Shown here: positions 25,651-34,746 of the stretch, in pieces | How the letters are laid out: every line of letters starts with the position of its first letter | How positions within the stretch are numbered: position 1 is the stretch's first letter | NCBI GenBank assembly: GCA_964607445.1 | Contig: CAZSKN010000014.1 | Location: 1-64,000, forward strand | Direction of reading: 5' to 3' | DNA from: CALCKU01 sp964607445 | GTDB lineage: Bacteria; Pseudomonadota; Alphaproteobacteria; Caulobacterales; Maricaulaceae | DNA: 64,000 bases | Position numbers and translations under genes: made by a program | The notes under the pieces: model-generated | What the model saw: the letters and a program-made list of their open reading frames with translations, nothing else | Told to the model about the DNA's origin: nothing | Databases searched by the model: none

Positions 25651-25750
25651 NNNNNNNNNNNNNNNNNNNNNNNNNNNNNNNNNNNNNNNNNNNNNNNNNN
25701 NNNNNNNNNNNNNNNNNNNNNNNNNNNNNNNNNNNNNNNNNNNNNNNNNN
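25651..25750. other. Assembly gap of 100 N
   Basis: Exactly 100 N, the usual placeholder for a gap of unknown length. It lies between the ends of aspS and of the pentapeptide-repeat gene, so missing sequence here may be anything from a few bases to several genes. Confidence 0.99.
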
Positions 25751-25767
25751 GTCTAGGGTTCTGGCGC

Positions 25768-26706
25768 CTAACGGCTCTGGCGCTCTAGCGCTTTTCGCGA
25801 GGACATAATGTCCGCGTGAATGGATTGGAGTTTACGCCGTAATTTTTTCTCGGAACTTGGCGGGTTTGCCATAATTTTTTCTAAAGTGTCTATCGCGTCG
25901 TCAAGGTCTTGGGCCGCGCGCGCCATTTTCGGGTCAAGATGATCATGGCCTGCGCTCTCATGTCCGGCCGAGGGCTGAACAGGCAGGCAATAGGGCAAGG
26001 ACATGCCAAAGGGCAGGCGGGTATCGCCATTGCCACAAGCCGTATCCAGTTGTGTTTGATTTAATCCTTGAGCTTGGCTCAGGTCAGCGCCCGAAAGGTT
26101 CGCCCCTGTAATTTGAGCATCGCGTAAAATCGCATTGCCGAATTTCACGTTTTGAAACTGTCCGCCAGTCAGATTGGCTTGTTGTAAATTAACATGATCA
26201 AGACGGGCGCCGACAAATATCGAGTTAGAGAAATTAGCGTCTTGAGCCGAGGCGCTCATTAAATTGGCATCCGAGAAATTTGTCGTATCAAAGGTCGAGC
26301 GCGTTAAATCCGCCCGTCTAAAGTCGGTGCCTGTCAGGTTGGAATTATTAAGGGCGGCTTCTGTCAGCGTCGCTTCGCGAAAGCTGGCATTGGACATATT
26401 CACATTCTTGCCGACAACCCGCAGCAATAAGGCCTTGCGGAAGTGCGCTTCAGAAAGATTAGCGCGATCAAACCGGGCGCCACTAAGGTTTGAACTGTTA
26501 AACAGGGATTTGGAGAAATCCGAATCCTGCATTTTCATACCGTTCATGCGGCGTTTTGAGAGGTCACATCCCGAGCATGATCCGAAAGAGGTTTGAATAC
26601 GGGCATCGACGCGAATTTGCGCATAGGCAGATTGAATAAGGCCGATCTGTGTCAGGCCTGTGAGGATCAGGAGACCCAAATTTTTATACAATACCCTGTG
26701 TTTCAT
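25768..26706 (-). CDS. Exported pentapeptide-repeat protein
   Basis: 312 residues. A signal peptide (1-29, ending AYAQ) is followed by a CSGCDLS segment (about 44-50) and then about 30 A(D/N)LXX-type pentapeptides (about 53-222), which should form a right-handed quadrilateral beta-helix. A short Cys-containing segment (CGNGD, then LPYC) and a C-terminal helical region (about 260-312) rich in Lys and Arg complete it. The function of most such proteins is unknown. Being secreted makes a gyrase-protection role unlikely. It ends 17 bases from an assembly gap, and its upstream region faces the acyl-CoA dehydrogenase gene. Confidence 0.85.
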   Translation of the reverse strand: MKHRVLYKNLGLLILTGLTQIGLIQSAYAQIRVDARIQTSFGSCSGCDLSKRRMNGMKMQDSDFSKSLFNSSNLSGARFDRANLSEAHFRKALLLRVVGKNVNMSNASFREATLTEAALNNSNLTGTDFRRADLTRSTFDTTNFSDANLMSASAQDANFSNSIFVGARLDHVNLQQANLTGGQFQNVKFGNAILRDAQITGANLSGADLSQAQGLNQTQLDTACGNGDTRLPFGMSLPYCLPVQPSAGHESAGHDHLDPKMARAAQDLDDAIDTLEKIMANPPSSEKKLRRKLQSIHADIMSSRKALERQSR

Positions 26707-26893
26707 CAGGGGTTTATAGCATTGATATATGAAAGCGCGAGTAAATTCCTGTTAATAAAACATAGGCTTCAGATTTACAATATCTGGGGCTTCAGACGGG
26801 GGCAATGACACTCCGGGGGCGGTAAATATGCGCTTGTGAGCGGATATACCACCTGTTATGAATACGGTTCAGTATAAGGAAATTATATTCAGT

Positions 26894-28042
26894 ATGTATA
26901 TCAAAAACCCCTTTGAAACCGGTGAACGCAAGGCTTTTCGTGATAATTTGCGAAAATTTACAGCACAGGAACTGACCCCGCAGGCCTCGGATTGGGACGA
27001 GGCCGGACATGTACCTTGGGAGATGCATGCCAAGGTTGGCGAATTGGGGATATGGGGCTTTGGTATTGATGAAAAATATGGCGGATTGGGCTTTGATGAT
27101 TGTTTCATGCGCGCCGCCGTGGGCGAAGAGTTCCATAGATGCGGGGCTTCGGGGATTCCGGCGGCGTTTGGCGGGAGAGGCATATCTGTGGGGCCCATTG
27201 CGAAATTGGCCTCCGAAGAGATTAAAATGCGCAGCCTGCCAGATGTTTTGGCCGGTAAAAAGGGGTCGAGTTTAGCGATCACCGAGCCGGGCGGTGGTTC
27301 CGATGTGGCGCGTATGAAGACGACGGCGAAACGCGATGGCAATCATTTTGTAATTAATGGCTCAAAGACCTTTATTACAGGCGGGATGACCTCGGATTAT
27401 TTTGTTGTCGGTGCGCGGACCGGCGGGTCGGGTCTTAAAGGGATATCTCTCTTTTTTGTCGAGAAAGGCACGCCCGGATTTTCGCGCACGGCCCTGCCAA
27501 AAAAAATGGGGTGGTGGGCGTCTGATCAGGCGACATTATATTTTGACGAGTGCCGCGTTCCAGCCGAAAATATGATGGGTATGGAGGATATGGGGTTTAT
27601 CCAGATCATGCATAATTTCAATTATGAACGCCTTGGCATGGTCGCGGGCATGTTGGGCATGATGAAAGTGCTTCTAGAAGAGAGTATGTCTTGGGCGCAA
27701 GAGCGTGAAACCTTTGGACACAAACTCATCTCCCATCAGGTTATTCGTCACAAGATTGCAGATATGTCGGCACGGATTGATATGATCGAGAGCTTTCTCA
27801 ATCAATTATGCTGGCAGGCCAATGAAGATGAAATGCCGGTTGCACATATTTGCAAAGCCAAGTTCTCGGCCTCGAAAGCATTAGAGTTTTGTGCCTCTGA
27901 GGCGATGCAGATCATGGGCGGAGCCGGCTATTTGCGCGGCAATGCCGTCGAGCGCTATTACCGCGAAGTGAAAGTTCAAGCCATAGGGGGGGGCTCGGAA
28001 GAGATTATGCGCGATCTGGCTATTCGGCAAATGGGTTTATAG
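26894..28042 (+). CDS. Acyl-CoA dehydrogenase, AtuD-like (citronellyl-/branched acyl-CoA type)
   Basis: 382 residues from the ATG at 26894, which has AAGGA upstream; an ATG at 26858 lacks one. The three-domain ACAD fold is clear: SSLAITEPGGGSDVARMKT (FAD/substrate segment), KTFITGG, and C-terminal MQIMGGAGYLRGNAVERYYREVK. The usual medium-chain catalytic Glu is replaced (AIGGGSEEI), while Glu245 in NYERLG occupies the position used by isovaleryl-CoA and long-chain dehydrogenases. The sequence resembles AtuD. It lies at the edge of the AtuA-carboxylase island, convergent with its serine hydrolase gene. Confidence 0.86.
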   Translation: MYIKNPFETGERKAFRDNLRKFTAQELTPQASDWDEAGHVPWEMHAKVGELGIWGFGIDEKYGGLGFDDCFMRAAVGEEFHRCGASGIPAAFGGRGISVGPIAKLASEEIKMRSLPDVLAGKKGSSLAITEPGGGSDVARMKTTAKRDGNHFVINGSKTFITGGMTSDYFVVGARTGGSGLKGISLFFVEKGTPGFSRTALPKKMGWWASDQATLYFDECRVPAENMMGMEDMGFIQIMHNFNYERLGMVAGMLGMMKVLLEESMSWAQERETFGHKLISHQVIRHKIADMSARIDMIESFLNQLCWQANEDEMPVAHICKAKFSASKALEFCASEAMQIMGGAGYLRGNAVERYYREVKVQAIGGGSEEIMRDLAIRQMGL

Positions 28043-28211
28043 TCTGTTTATAACAGCTATGCTGTGATGAGTATGGTTCGGGATTTCAGTATATATGCCG
28101 CATATCGCCGCGATAAGGCGCCTCTATTAGCCCTCACATCTCTGTAGATAGTCACCTCGCTATCAGGCTTTCTCGGTATACGCATGCGAGATACAGGCCC
28201 AATCGTGTGAC

Positions 28212-29378
28212 TTAGGATAAGGCGTTATAGGCGGCATCAATAAGGGATTGCCCGCGCGTATTGAGTAAAATGCCGCTGCCCATGCGGGTCATGGTATAGC
28301 CAAACCCCATGGCTTTATCCGGATCTGCAAATCCGATAGACCCGCCAGCCCCGACATGCCCAAAAGCACTGTCGCCGATAAGAACGGAATTGCCGTCTCC
28401 GGGATGGGTGTCACGATTGTCCATTTTTAACATGAAGCCCTGAGCAAAGCGCGTCGGGATTTGCAATGTGCGGTCCTTTTGCGTTTGGGAACATAATGTC
28501 CGCATATCCTCGATACGGGCGTGGGAGAGATAGGCGTTATCACCCCATAGAGCTGCGAACATTTTCGCCAAAGCCCGCGCGTTTGATATACCGCCCGCCC
28601 CACCAATTTCGGCTTGCCACGCCTCTGGAGCGTCTTGGAAATGTCCTCCGTTATTCATCAGGGACAGATGGGCGATTGACTGGGGGTCCGTGAAGAATTT
28701 TTGCCAGAACTCTTGTTGCATATCTTCTGGAGACGGGGGCGTGGAGACCATGGGCGCGACGCGCGAAAATTCGGCTTTATCCAGCCCGATATGAAAATCA
28801 AGCCCGAGTGGATTTGCGATCTCATCTTTGAAAAACTGACCAAGGGATTTCCCCGAGACACGGCGTATAAGTTCACCTACCGTCCAACCAAAGGTAATCA
28901 TGTGATAGCCATTATCTGTACCGGGTTCCCAAAACGGGGTTTCTGCGGCAAGGCGTTCGGCCATGTAATCAAAATCATAAAACCCGCCGGGTTTGACCGG
29001 ATCACGCAGGGCAGGCAGAGCGCTTTGGTGGCCTAACATCATACGGACTGTGATGGCGTCCTTGCCATTTCGCGCAAATTCCGGCCAGTAGCGGCTGACT
29101 TTTTCATCGAGTTGTAACATCCCGCGATCAATCAGGATATGCGCACATAAAGCTGTCGCGGCTTTGGTGCACGAAAAGACAATAGAGAGTGTGTTCTTTT
29201 CCCATGCCTGCGTTTTTTTGATGTCTTTATGTCCGCCCCATAAATCTACGACGCATTGGCCGTCTACAATAATTGAACACGAAGCCCCTAATTCGTTACG
29301 GTCTGTGAAATTGGTTTTAAAAGCCTCCGAGACTTCTTGAAATTTGGGATGGCAATAGCCTTTAATGGGCAGGGTCAT
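28212..29378 (-). CDS. Serine hydrolase of the beta-lactamase class C / esterase EstB family
   Basis: 388 residues from the ATG at 29378, which has GGAG at good spacing; the longer frame upstream would run into the spacer. The nucleophile motif SxxK is S69-C-T-K72, a Tyr at 158 (NGYHM) fits the YxN-like position, and GHVGAGG near residue 350 matches the third box. No signal peptide is seen, so it is more likely a cytosolic esterase or lipase-like enzyme than a true beta-lactamase. It ends the minus-strand run of the acyl-CoA carboxylase cluster, where it might cleave an ester substrate or a CoA or lactone intermediate (inference). Confidence 0.85.
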   Translation of the reverse strand: MTLPIKGYCHPKFQEVSEAFKTNFTDRNELGASCSIIVDGQCVVDLWGGHKDIKKTQAWEKNTLSIVFSCTKAATALCAHILIDRGMLQLDEKVSRYWPEFARNGKDAITVRMMLGHQSALPALRDPVKPGGFYDFDYMAERLAAETPFWEPGTDNGYHMITFGWTVGELIRRVSGKSLGQFFKDEIANPLGLDFHIGLDKAEFSRVAPMVSTPPSPEDMQQEFWQKFFTDPQSIAHLSLMNNGGHFQDAPEAWQAEIGGAGGISNARALAKMFAALWGDNAYLSHARIEDMRTLCSQTQKDRTLQIPTRFAQGFMLKMDNRDTHPGDGNSVLIGDSAFGHVGAGGSIGFADPDKAMGFGYTMTRMGSGILLNTRGQSLIDAAYNALS

Positions 29379-29469
29379 AATATCTCCAAGGCAAATATTA
29401 TAGGGTTTAAGGTTCGCCTTAACAATGCGCCAAGTCACGGGGCTTGTAGGGCTGCTAATTTGCGAGAGG

Positions 29470-30285
29470 TCAGGCTTGCGGTTTACGTTGATCTTTCGCA
29501 GGCGGGGTTTCAGGGCCACCGGCAAAACACTGGGCTATCTGCATCCATTCGGTTGCGGCCTCACCGGTCGTTACAAGTCGGGTGTCGGCTATATTTCTGC
29601 ACTGGGTGACAACTTGGCAAAATTCATGTGCAAGACCTTCGACTTTATTGTCATCTTGCGGGTCATTCCATTGCCATATATCTCCGTTCGGGGCGTGTAG
29701 TTTAACATAGGGTTTTGGTCGGCGCGGCACGAGTTGATTGACTTTAAACGACCATGAATAGGTTGTGACCCCGATATGCGCGATATTTTTAAGCCGGGCT
29801 TTAAATTGACGCTCCAGACCCAAAACATCAAAAATGGCCTGCGCATGTGCCCAGTGTTCCATCTGACGGGCAATAATGCAGGATTTTACCGACATGTCGG
29901 GTCCGGCCCATTTTACCCGTTTTGAAGGATCGACCCGCCCGAACCGCGCTGACATCTCCGGATAATATGCCTGCCAATCCCGAAAGATTTCCATATGGGT
30001 TCGATCTTTGTAATAGGCTGCTTGTAAATCTATATGACTGCCACCTTTGCCTAGAATGCCAAAAGCGAATGTAGAGAATGCATCGAACTTATCTGGGTCT
30101 GACAGGGTTAAATCCGCCGCTATATTCCAGAGATGTAAGTGCGCTAGAATATCGCCAATAGTCCAATTTTTAAATAAGGTTGGCCTGTCGAAATCCGCTG
30201 GAGTCAAGGGCGTGAGCAAGGCTGCGATATCGTCGCACTCTTCTTTGAAGTCCGTAACTTCGTTAAATATGTGTGTATCTGTCAA
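29470..30285 (-). CDS. TIGR03084-type DinB-like metal-binding protein
   Basis: 271 residues. The start is TTG at 30285, directly after the stop of the carboxylase gene; a perfect AGGAGG five bases before it decides the choice. The N-terminus has the four-helix DinB/maleylpyruvate-isomerase-like pattern with NWTIGDILAHLHLWN (metal histidines) and a later RQMEHWAHAQAIFD. This matches TIGR03084-family proteins. Their reaction is not known to me. It is translationally linked to the biotin carboxylase subunit, so a role in the same pathway is likely. Confidence 0.8.
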   Translation of the reverse strand: MTDTHIFNEVTDFKEECDDIAALLTPLTPADFDRPTLFKNWTIGDILAHLHLWNIAADLTLSDPDKFDAFSTFAFGILGKGGSHIDLQAAYYKDRTHMEIFRDWQAYYPEMSARFGRVDPSKRVKWAGPDMSVKSCIIARQMEHWAHAQAIFDVLGLERQFKARLKNIAHIGVTTYSWSFKVNQLVPRRPKPYVKLHAPNGDIWQWNDPQDDNKVEGLAHEFCQVVTQCRNIADTRLVTTGEAATEWMQIAQCFAGGPETPPAKDQRKPQA

Positions 30286-32301
30286 TCAAACCTCCTCTTT
30301 CGGATTTAGCTCTATATCAATGATCAAACTCTCAGCCGCGACTTGTGCTCCAGCGTCGACATAAATATCTGTGACAGTTCCGGTAATCTCAGCGAGAATA
30401 TCATGTTGCATCTTCATCGCTTCCAACACGGCCAATCGTGTGCCCGGGATGACTTTATCACCGGGTTTTACAAATATATCTTTTAAGGCCCCGTGCATGG
30501 GGGCTACGACTGCCCCGGCGCCAGCCGTCTCTGCGATATCTGAAAACAGCGCGTTTTGATTGATCAGATCAAAACTATGACCGTCTATACTCAGGCTGAT
30601 TTTCGCCGGATCGGAAATGTGATATTGAACCGGGTAGCGTTTTTGTGCAATTTCGATCACAGCTTCATAGGGCGTCCGGCTTAAAACTTCTAGGGATATG
30701 AGTGTCTCCGCGGCGTGGGCTTTATAACGGCGTTCTGATTCAGGCGTTAAGCCTATGTCGAGAAGCGCGTTCCCCGTTCTGTAACGATACGGTGTTGTGA
30801 TTTTTGTCGCACTACTCCAATTGATCAGTTTACAGGCGACATCAAGACTATGTTTCAAGGCCTGATCTCGGGCGGTTTCATATTGTAAGAGGGCTGCTAT
30901 GACCGCAATTTTAGCTGTTACATCCGGGGGGGTTAAAGCTGTATCTGGGAAGTTCTTGGCGATAAATTGCGTGGTGGCCTGTCCGGTCGCAAAATCGTCA
31001 TGCGATAGTGCGTCTCCTAAAAAGGCTTTATTGGTTTTGACACCAAAAATGGTCGTGTCTTTCAACGCCTTGATCAAGCGGCGTCGCGCCTGTTCTCGGG
31101 TTGACCCATAGGCAATAAGCTTGGCCAGCATAGGGTCATAAAAGGGTGACACCTCGCTGCCTGTTTCTATGCCGCTATCGATACGGATGTTTGAGGTGTC
31201 TGCGGGTTTCCAAACATCTATTTTGCCGGTTGCAGGTAAAAATCCTTGCGCCGTATCTTCGGCATATAAACGGGCTTCTATGGCATGACCCGTCAACGTT
31301 ATATCTGACTGGGTCAAATCCAAGGGTAAACCTTGTGCAATTTGTATTTGCAGGGCAACGAGGTCTAGCCCTGTCACCATTTCCGTTACGGGATGTTCGA
31401 CTTGCAAGCGTGTATTCATTTCAAGGAAATAAAATTCTCCCGTAGGCTCGAGCATAAATTCTACAGTGCCGGCGCCCACATACCCAATGTCTTGAGCCGC
31501 TTTGACCGCGCAGGCCCCCATGTCCGCACGTAGCTTATCGGTCATAACCGGGCAGGGCGCTTCTTCGAGAACTTTCTGGTGACGGCGCTGAACCGAACAA
31601 TCCCGTTCGCCCATATGCAAGGTCTGGCCGAATTGATCCGCAAAGATCTGGATTTCGACGTGACGCGGATTTTGCACGGCGCGTTCCAGTATCACAATGT
31701 CAGAGCCAAAGGCGTTCAAGGCTTCGGCGCGTGCAGCCCCTAGAGCTGAGGGGAGATCAGCCAAATCGGCGACGCGCCGCATGCCGCGCCCCCCGCCGCC
31801 CGCCGCAGCTTTGACCATAAGGGGAAAGCCGATGGTTTTGGCTTCTTTCAATAATATATCGTCATCTTGGGCTTGACCTTGATAGCCGGGCACACACGGT
31901 ACGCCGGCCTTTATCATGCGGCGTTTGGCTTTGGCTTTGTCGCCCATAAGCGCAATTGCCTTTGCATCAGGGCCGATAAAGGTCAGCCCGGCAGTTTTGC
32001 AAGCCCGGGCAAACTCCGCATTTTCAGAAAGAAAGCCATATCCCGGATGTATGGCTTGCGCGCCGGTTGTCTGTGCGGCCTTTATAATATTCGCGATCGC
32101 CAGATAGCTCTCACCAACGGGGGGCGGGCCTATATTTATGGCTTGATCGGCGCGTTTTACATGGGGCGCCGAGGTGTCTGCATCTGAAAAAACGGCAATG
32201 GTTTTTAAACCCAAAGCTTTGGCAGAGCGGATAATCCGGCAGGCGATTTCACCGCGATTAGCGATCAGGATAGTCTCAAATTTTCGCGGCTCTAGACCCA
32301 T
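30286..32301 (-). CDS. Biotin carboxylase / biotin carrier (alpha) subunit of an acyl-CoA carboxylase (AtuF/MCC-alpha type)
   Basis: 671 residues from the ATG at 32301, two bases after the hydratase stop. Biotin carboxylase domain: ILIANRGEIACRI, HPGYGFLSEN, the ATP-grasp glycine loop KAAAGGGGRGMR, then ERDCSVQRRHQK. The middle region (about 450-590) is the BT linker domain. The C-terminal biotinyl domain carries EAMKM with biotinylated Lys630. Together with the carboxyltransferase at 33124 it should form an alpha6beta6 carboxylase for 3-methylcrotonyl-, geranyl- or similar enoyl-CoA. With AtuA present and HMG-CoA lyase absent, a geranyl-CoA-like substrate is preferred, without proof. Confidence 0.92.
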   Translation of the reverse strand: MGLEPRKFETILIANRGEIACRIIRSAKALGLKTIAVFSDADTSAPHVKRADQAINIGPPPVGESYLAIANIIKAAQTTGAQAIHPGYGFLSENAEFARACKTAGLTFIGPDAKAIALMGDKAKAKRRMIKAGVPCVPGYQGQAQDDDILLKEAKTIGFPLMVKAAAGGGGRGMRRVADLADLPSALGAARAEALNAFGSDIVILERAVQNPRHVEIQIFADQFGQTLHMGERDCSVQRRHQKVLEEAPCPVMTDKLRADMGACAVKAAQDIGYVGAGTVEFMLEPTGEFYFLEMNTRLQVEHPVTEMVTGLDLVALQIQIAQGLPLDLTQSDITLTGHAIEARLYAEDTAQGFLPATGKIDVWKPADTSNIRIDSGIETGSEVSPFYDPMLAKLIAYGSTREQARRRLIKALKDTTIFGVKTNKAFLGDALSHDDFATGQATTQFIAKNFPDTALTPPDVTAKIAVIAALLQYETARDQALKHSLDVACKLINWSSATKITTPYRYRTGNALLDIGLTPESERRYKAHAAETLISLEVLSRTPYEAVIEIAQKRYPVQYHISDPAKISLSIDGHSFDLINQNALFSDIAETAGAGAVVAPMHGALKDIFVKPGDKVIPGTRLAVLEAMKMQHDILAEITGTVTDIYVDAGAQVAAESLIIDIELNPKEEV

Positions 32302-32303
32302 GT

Positions 32304-33122
32304 TTAACTCGCCCAATTTGGTTTGCGTTTCTCAAGAAAGCTGGCGATGCCTTCGCGCCCTTCGTCAGAGGTTATAGACTTTGCGAATTTTTCAGCCGCG
32401 AAATCTTTCTGGGCCTCACGCCCCAGATGCGGCGTTGCCAGTAAAATCTCTTTGGTAATGCCAATGGCTCCCGGGGCGCATTGCATTACACCTGCTATGA
32501 TTTTGGCTTCAAAAGCATCCAAGGCGGCTAGGTCTTTGGCAATATAATCTGAAAGGCCGTATTCAAGGGTTTGCGCGCCTGTAAATCTGGCACCGGTCAG
32601 CATCAGGCGGCGCGCTTTGGGAAGGCCTACACGCGCGACAATAATCGGCGCGATCTGGGCCGGGGCTATCCCGATCATGGTCTCGGTCAAAGAAAATTTC
32701 GCGTCATGTGTGACGGCAATAATATCAGCACAGCACATTAAGCCAAGGCCGCCTGCAATCGCGGCACCCTCGACACATGCGATCACCACTTGTGGCATAG
32801 ACATCAGCAAATCAAACATATCTCCGGCGTCGCGGTTCATTTTCACGAAGTCCGCGTAAAGCGTGGATGTGTCGGTCCGAGAGTCCTTTTGAGCCTTATG
32901 AAAACTTTTAAGATCACCGCCTGCGCAAAAGACCCCGCCTTTGCCCCGCAAGGTGATGCCCCGAATATCCCGCCTGTCTTTGACAAGGGTGAGCGTCTTT
33001 ATAAATTCTGTGGTGAGTTGCGTGCTGAGTGCATTGCGGGTCTCGGGCGCGTTAAAGGCTATCGTCAACCATCCATGTTCAAGATCAAGGATCAGCTTTT
33101 CGGTCTTGGGTAAATCGCTCAT
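32304..33122 (-). CDS. Enoyl-CoA hydratase, AtuE/methylglutaconyl-CoA hydratase-like
   Basis: 272 residues from the ATG at 33122, one base after the carboxyltransferase stop. Crotonase landmarks are AFNAPETRNALS, the oxyanion-hole FCAGGDLKSF, EGAAIAGGLGL, and FSLTETMIGIAPAQIAPII with the catalytic Glu region. The last segment resembles methylglutaconyl-CoA and isohexenylglutaconyl-CoA hydratases, which act right after the carboxylase. It sits between the two carboxylase subunits, as liuC and atuE do in their clusters. Confidence 0.88.
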   Translation of the reverse strand: MSDLPKTEKLILDLEHGWLTIAFNAPETRNALSTQLTTEFIKTLTLVKDRRDIRGITLRGKGGVFCAGGDLKSFHKAQKDSRTDTSTLYADFVKMNRDAGDMFDLLMSMPQVVIACVEGAAIAGGLGLMCCADIIAVTHDAKFSLTETMIGIAPAQIAPIIVARVGLPKARRLMLTGARFTGAQTLEYGLSDYIAKDLAALDAFEAKIIAGVMQCAPGAIGITKEILLATPHLGREAQKDFAAEKFAKSITSDEGREGIASFLEKRKPNWAS

Positions 33123-33123
33123 A

Positions 33124-34746
33124 TCACATCCTCGCAATACCGAAACTATTGGCCTTAATAGTGCGATTATGCGCCTCCCACACGGTCGCAAGTAAAAACC
33201 CGAGCGTGTTACGGCTATCTCTCGGGTCGATCATACCGTCATCCAAACAATGGCCAGACGTATAAAAGGCGCCGGATTGCCTGTCGAAAATATCTGTTAA
33301 TGTGTCTCTTTGTTTTTGTGCGACTTCGGCCGGGATAATACGCCCTGTGCGCGCCGATTGCGCCTCAGCGACGATGTCCATAACAGTAGCGGCTTGTTCA
33401 CCGCCCATTACACCCGTAGCGGCGTTCGGCCATGTCAGACAAAAATCAGGATCATAACCGCGTCCACACATACCATAATTGCCAGCCCCGAAACTGGCGC
33501 CTATCATTAAGGTTATGCGCGGGACGGAGGTATTGGTCACGGCTTGTATCATTTTAGAGCCGTGCTTGATCATGCCAGATTGTTCATAGGTTTTGCCAAC
33601 CATATAGCCTGTTGTATTTTGCAAAAATATCAAAGGAGTCTGGGCTTGGTCCATGAGTTGGATGAATTGCGCGACCTTGGTGGCGCCGTCCGGGTCAATA
33701 GGGCCGTTATTTGAAATAATACCGCAGCGATATCCATGAATACTGGCCTGCACACATACGGTACTTACGCCGTAGCGGGGTTTGAAGTCCGAGATGTCTG
33801 ATCCATCGACAAGACGGGCGATAACTTCGCGGACATCATAAGGCACGCGGTAATTAGTGGGGACGATGCCCGCGATTTCATCCGGATCGTAAACCGGGTC
33901 AAGATATGCGGGTTTCGAGGGCGTAGGGCAACGAGTGTTCCAGTCCAATCGCCCAATGATTTCACGGGCCGTCAAGATAGCCTCGCCATCGGTTTCAACC
34001 AGATATTCGACAAGGCCGGATGTAGTTGCATGCATTTGCGCGCCGCCGAGGTCCTCGTCTGTTGCGATTTCCCCGGTGGCGGCTTTTAGTAAAGGCGGGC
34101 CGGCCAAAAAGGCTTTACCGCGTCCTTTTACAGCAATGACATAATCAGACAGGCCGGGCATATAGGCGCCCCCTGCTGTGGAGGACCCGTGTAAAATGGC
34201 CAAGACAGGTAAACCTTTTTTGGAAAGACGTGCGAGATTGGCAAAGAGCGTACCCCCTTGGACAAAACCCTCAACAGTATAATTCATCAGGTCGCCACCC
34301 GCACTTTCGACCAGATGCACAAAGGGCAAATTCTGTTTTAATGCAATTTCCTGAGCGCGTTGTAAACGATAGCCGCCTGCCGTTGTTAAAGCTCCGGCCT
34401 TTATCCCACTATCATCCGTGACAATAACGCAGCGCACACCTTGGATATATCCAACGCCTGCCATGATTGAACTGCCGGGTATGGATTTTTCGGCATCTTC
34501 TGTATCCAAAAGATAGCCCGCCAAATTCCCGATTTCCAGATAGGGTAATCCGGGGTCTAATAAGCGTCCCAATCTTTCGCGCGGTAGTAATTGTCCACGT
34601 TCTACAAATCTGGGCTTTTTACGTGCAGACAAGGCTGGCGCGCGCGCATTTAGCTGTGACAATTTTGCGATCAATTCCAGCATATCCTTGCGCCGGCTTT
34701 TAAACACATCTGATGTCGGGTTTATCTTTGATTTGAAAACAGCCAT
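33124..34746 (-). CDS. Carboxyltransferase (beta) subunit of an acyl-CoA carboxylase (AtuC/AccD2 type)
   Basis: 540 residues with N- and C-terminal crotonase-like carboxyltransferase domains. HGSSTAGGAYMPGLSDY and FLAGPPLLKAATGE (about 185-215) form the acyl-CoA site, and FLQNTTGYMVG and GASFGAGNYGMCGRGY form the biotin site. The GLSDY variant differs from the MSDE-type of classical methylcrotonyl-CoA carboxylase and resembles geranyl-CoA or AccD2-like enzymes. A one-base TAATG overlap with the atuA-like gene couples their translation. Confidence 0.9.
   Translation of the reverse strand: MAVFKSKINPTSDVFKSRRKDMLELIAKLSQLNARAPALSARKKPRFVERGQLLPRERLGRLLDPGLPYLEIGNLAGYLLDTEDAEKSIPGSSIMAGVGYIQGVRCVIVTDDSGIKAGALTTAGGYRLQRAQEIALKQNLPFVHLVESAGGDLMNYTVEGFVQGGTLFANLARLSKKGLPVLAILHGSSTAGGAYMPGLSDYVIAVKGRGKAFLAGPPLLKAATGEIATDEDLGGAQMHATTSGLVEYLVETDGEAILTAREIIGRLDWNTRCPTPSKPAYLDPVYDPDEIAGIVPTNYRVPYDVREVIARLVDGSDISDFKPRYGVSTVCVQASIHGYRCGIISNNGPIDPDGATKVAQFIQLMDQAQTPLIFLQNTTGYMVGKTYEQSGMIKHGSKMIQAVTNTSVPRITLMIGASFGAGNYGMCGRGYDPDFCLTWPNAATGVMGGEQAATVMDIVAEAQSARTGRIIPAEVAQKQRDTLTDIFDRQSGAFYTSGHCLDDGMIDPRDSRNTLGFLLATVWEAHNRTIKANSFGIARM

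Noticed and set aside
26869..27342. A 157-codon minus-strand frame opposite the AtuD-like gene
   Set aside because: Antisense to conserved dehydrogenase motifs; Pro/Ser-rich with no family features.
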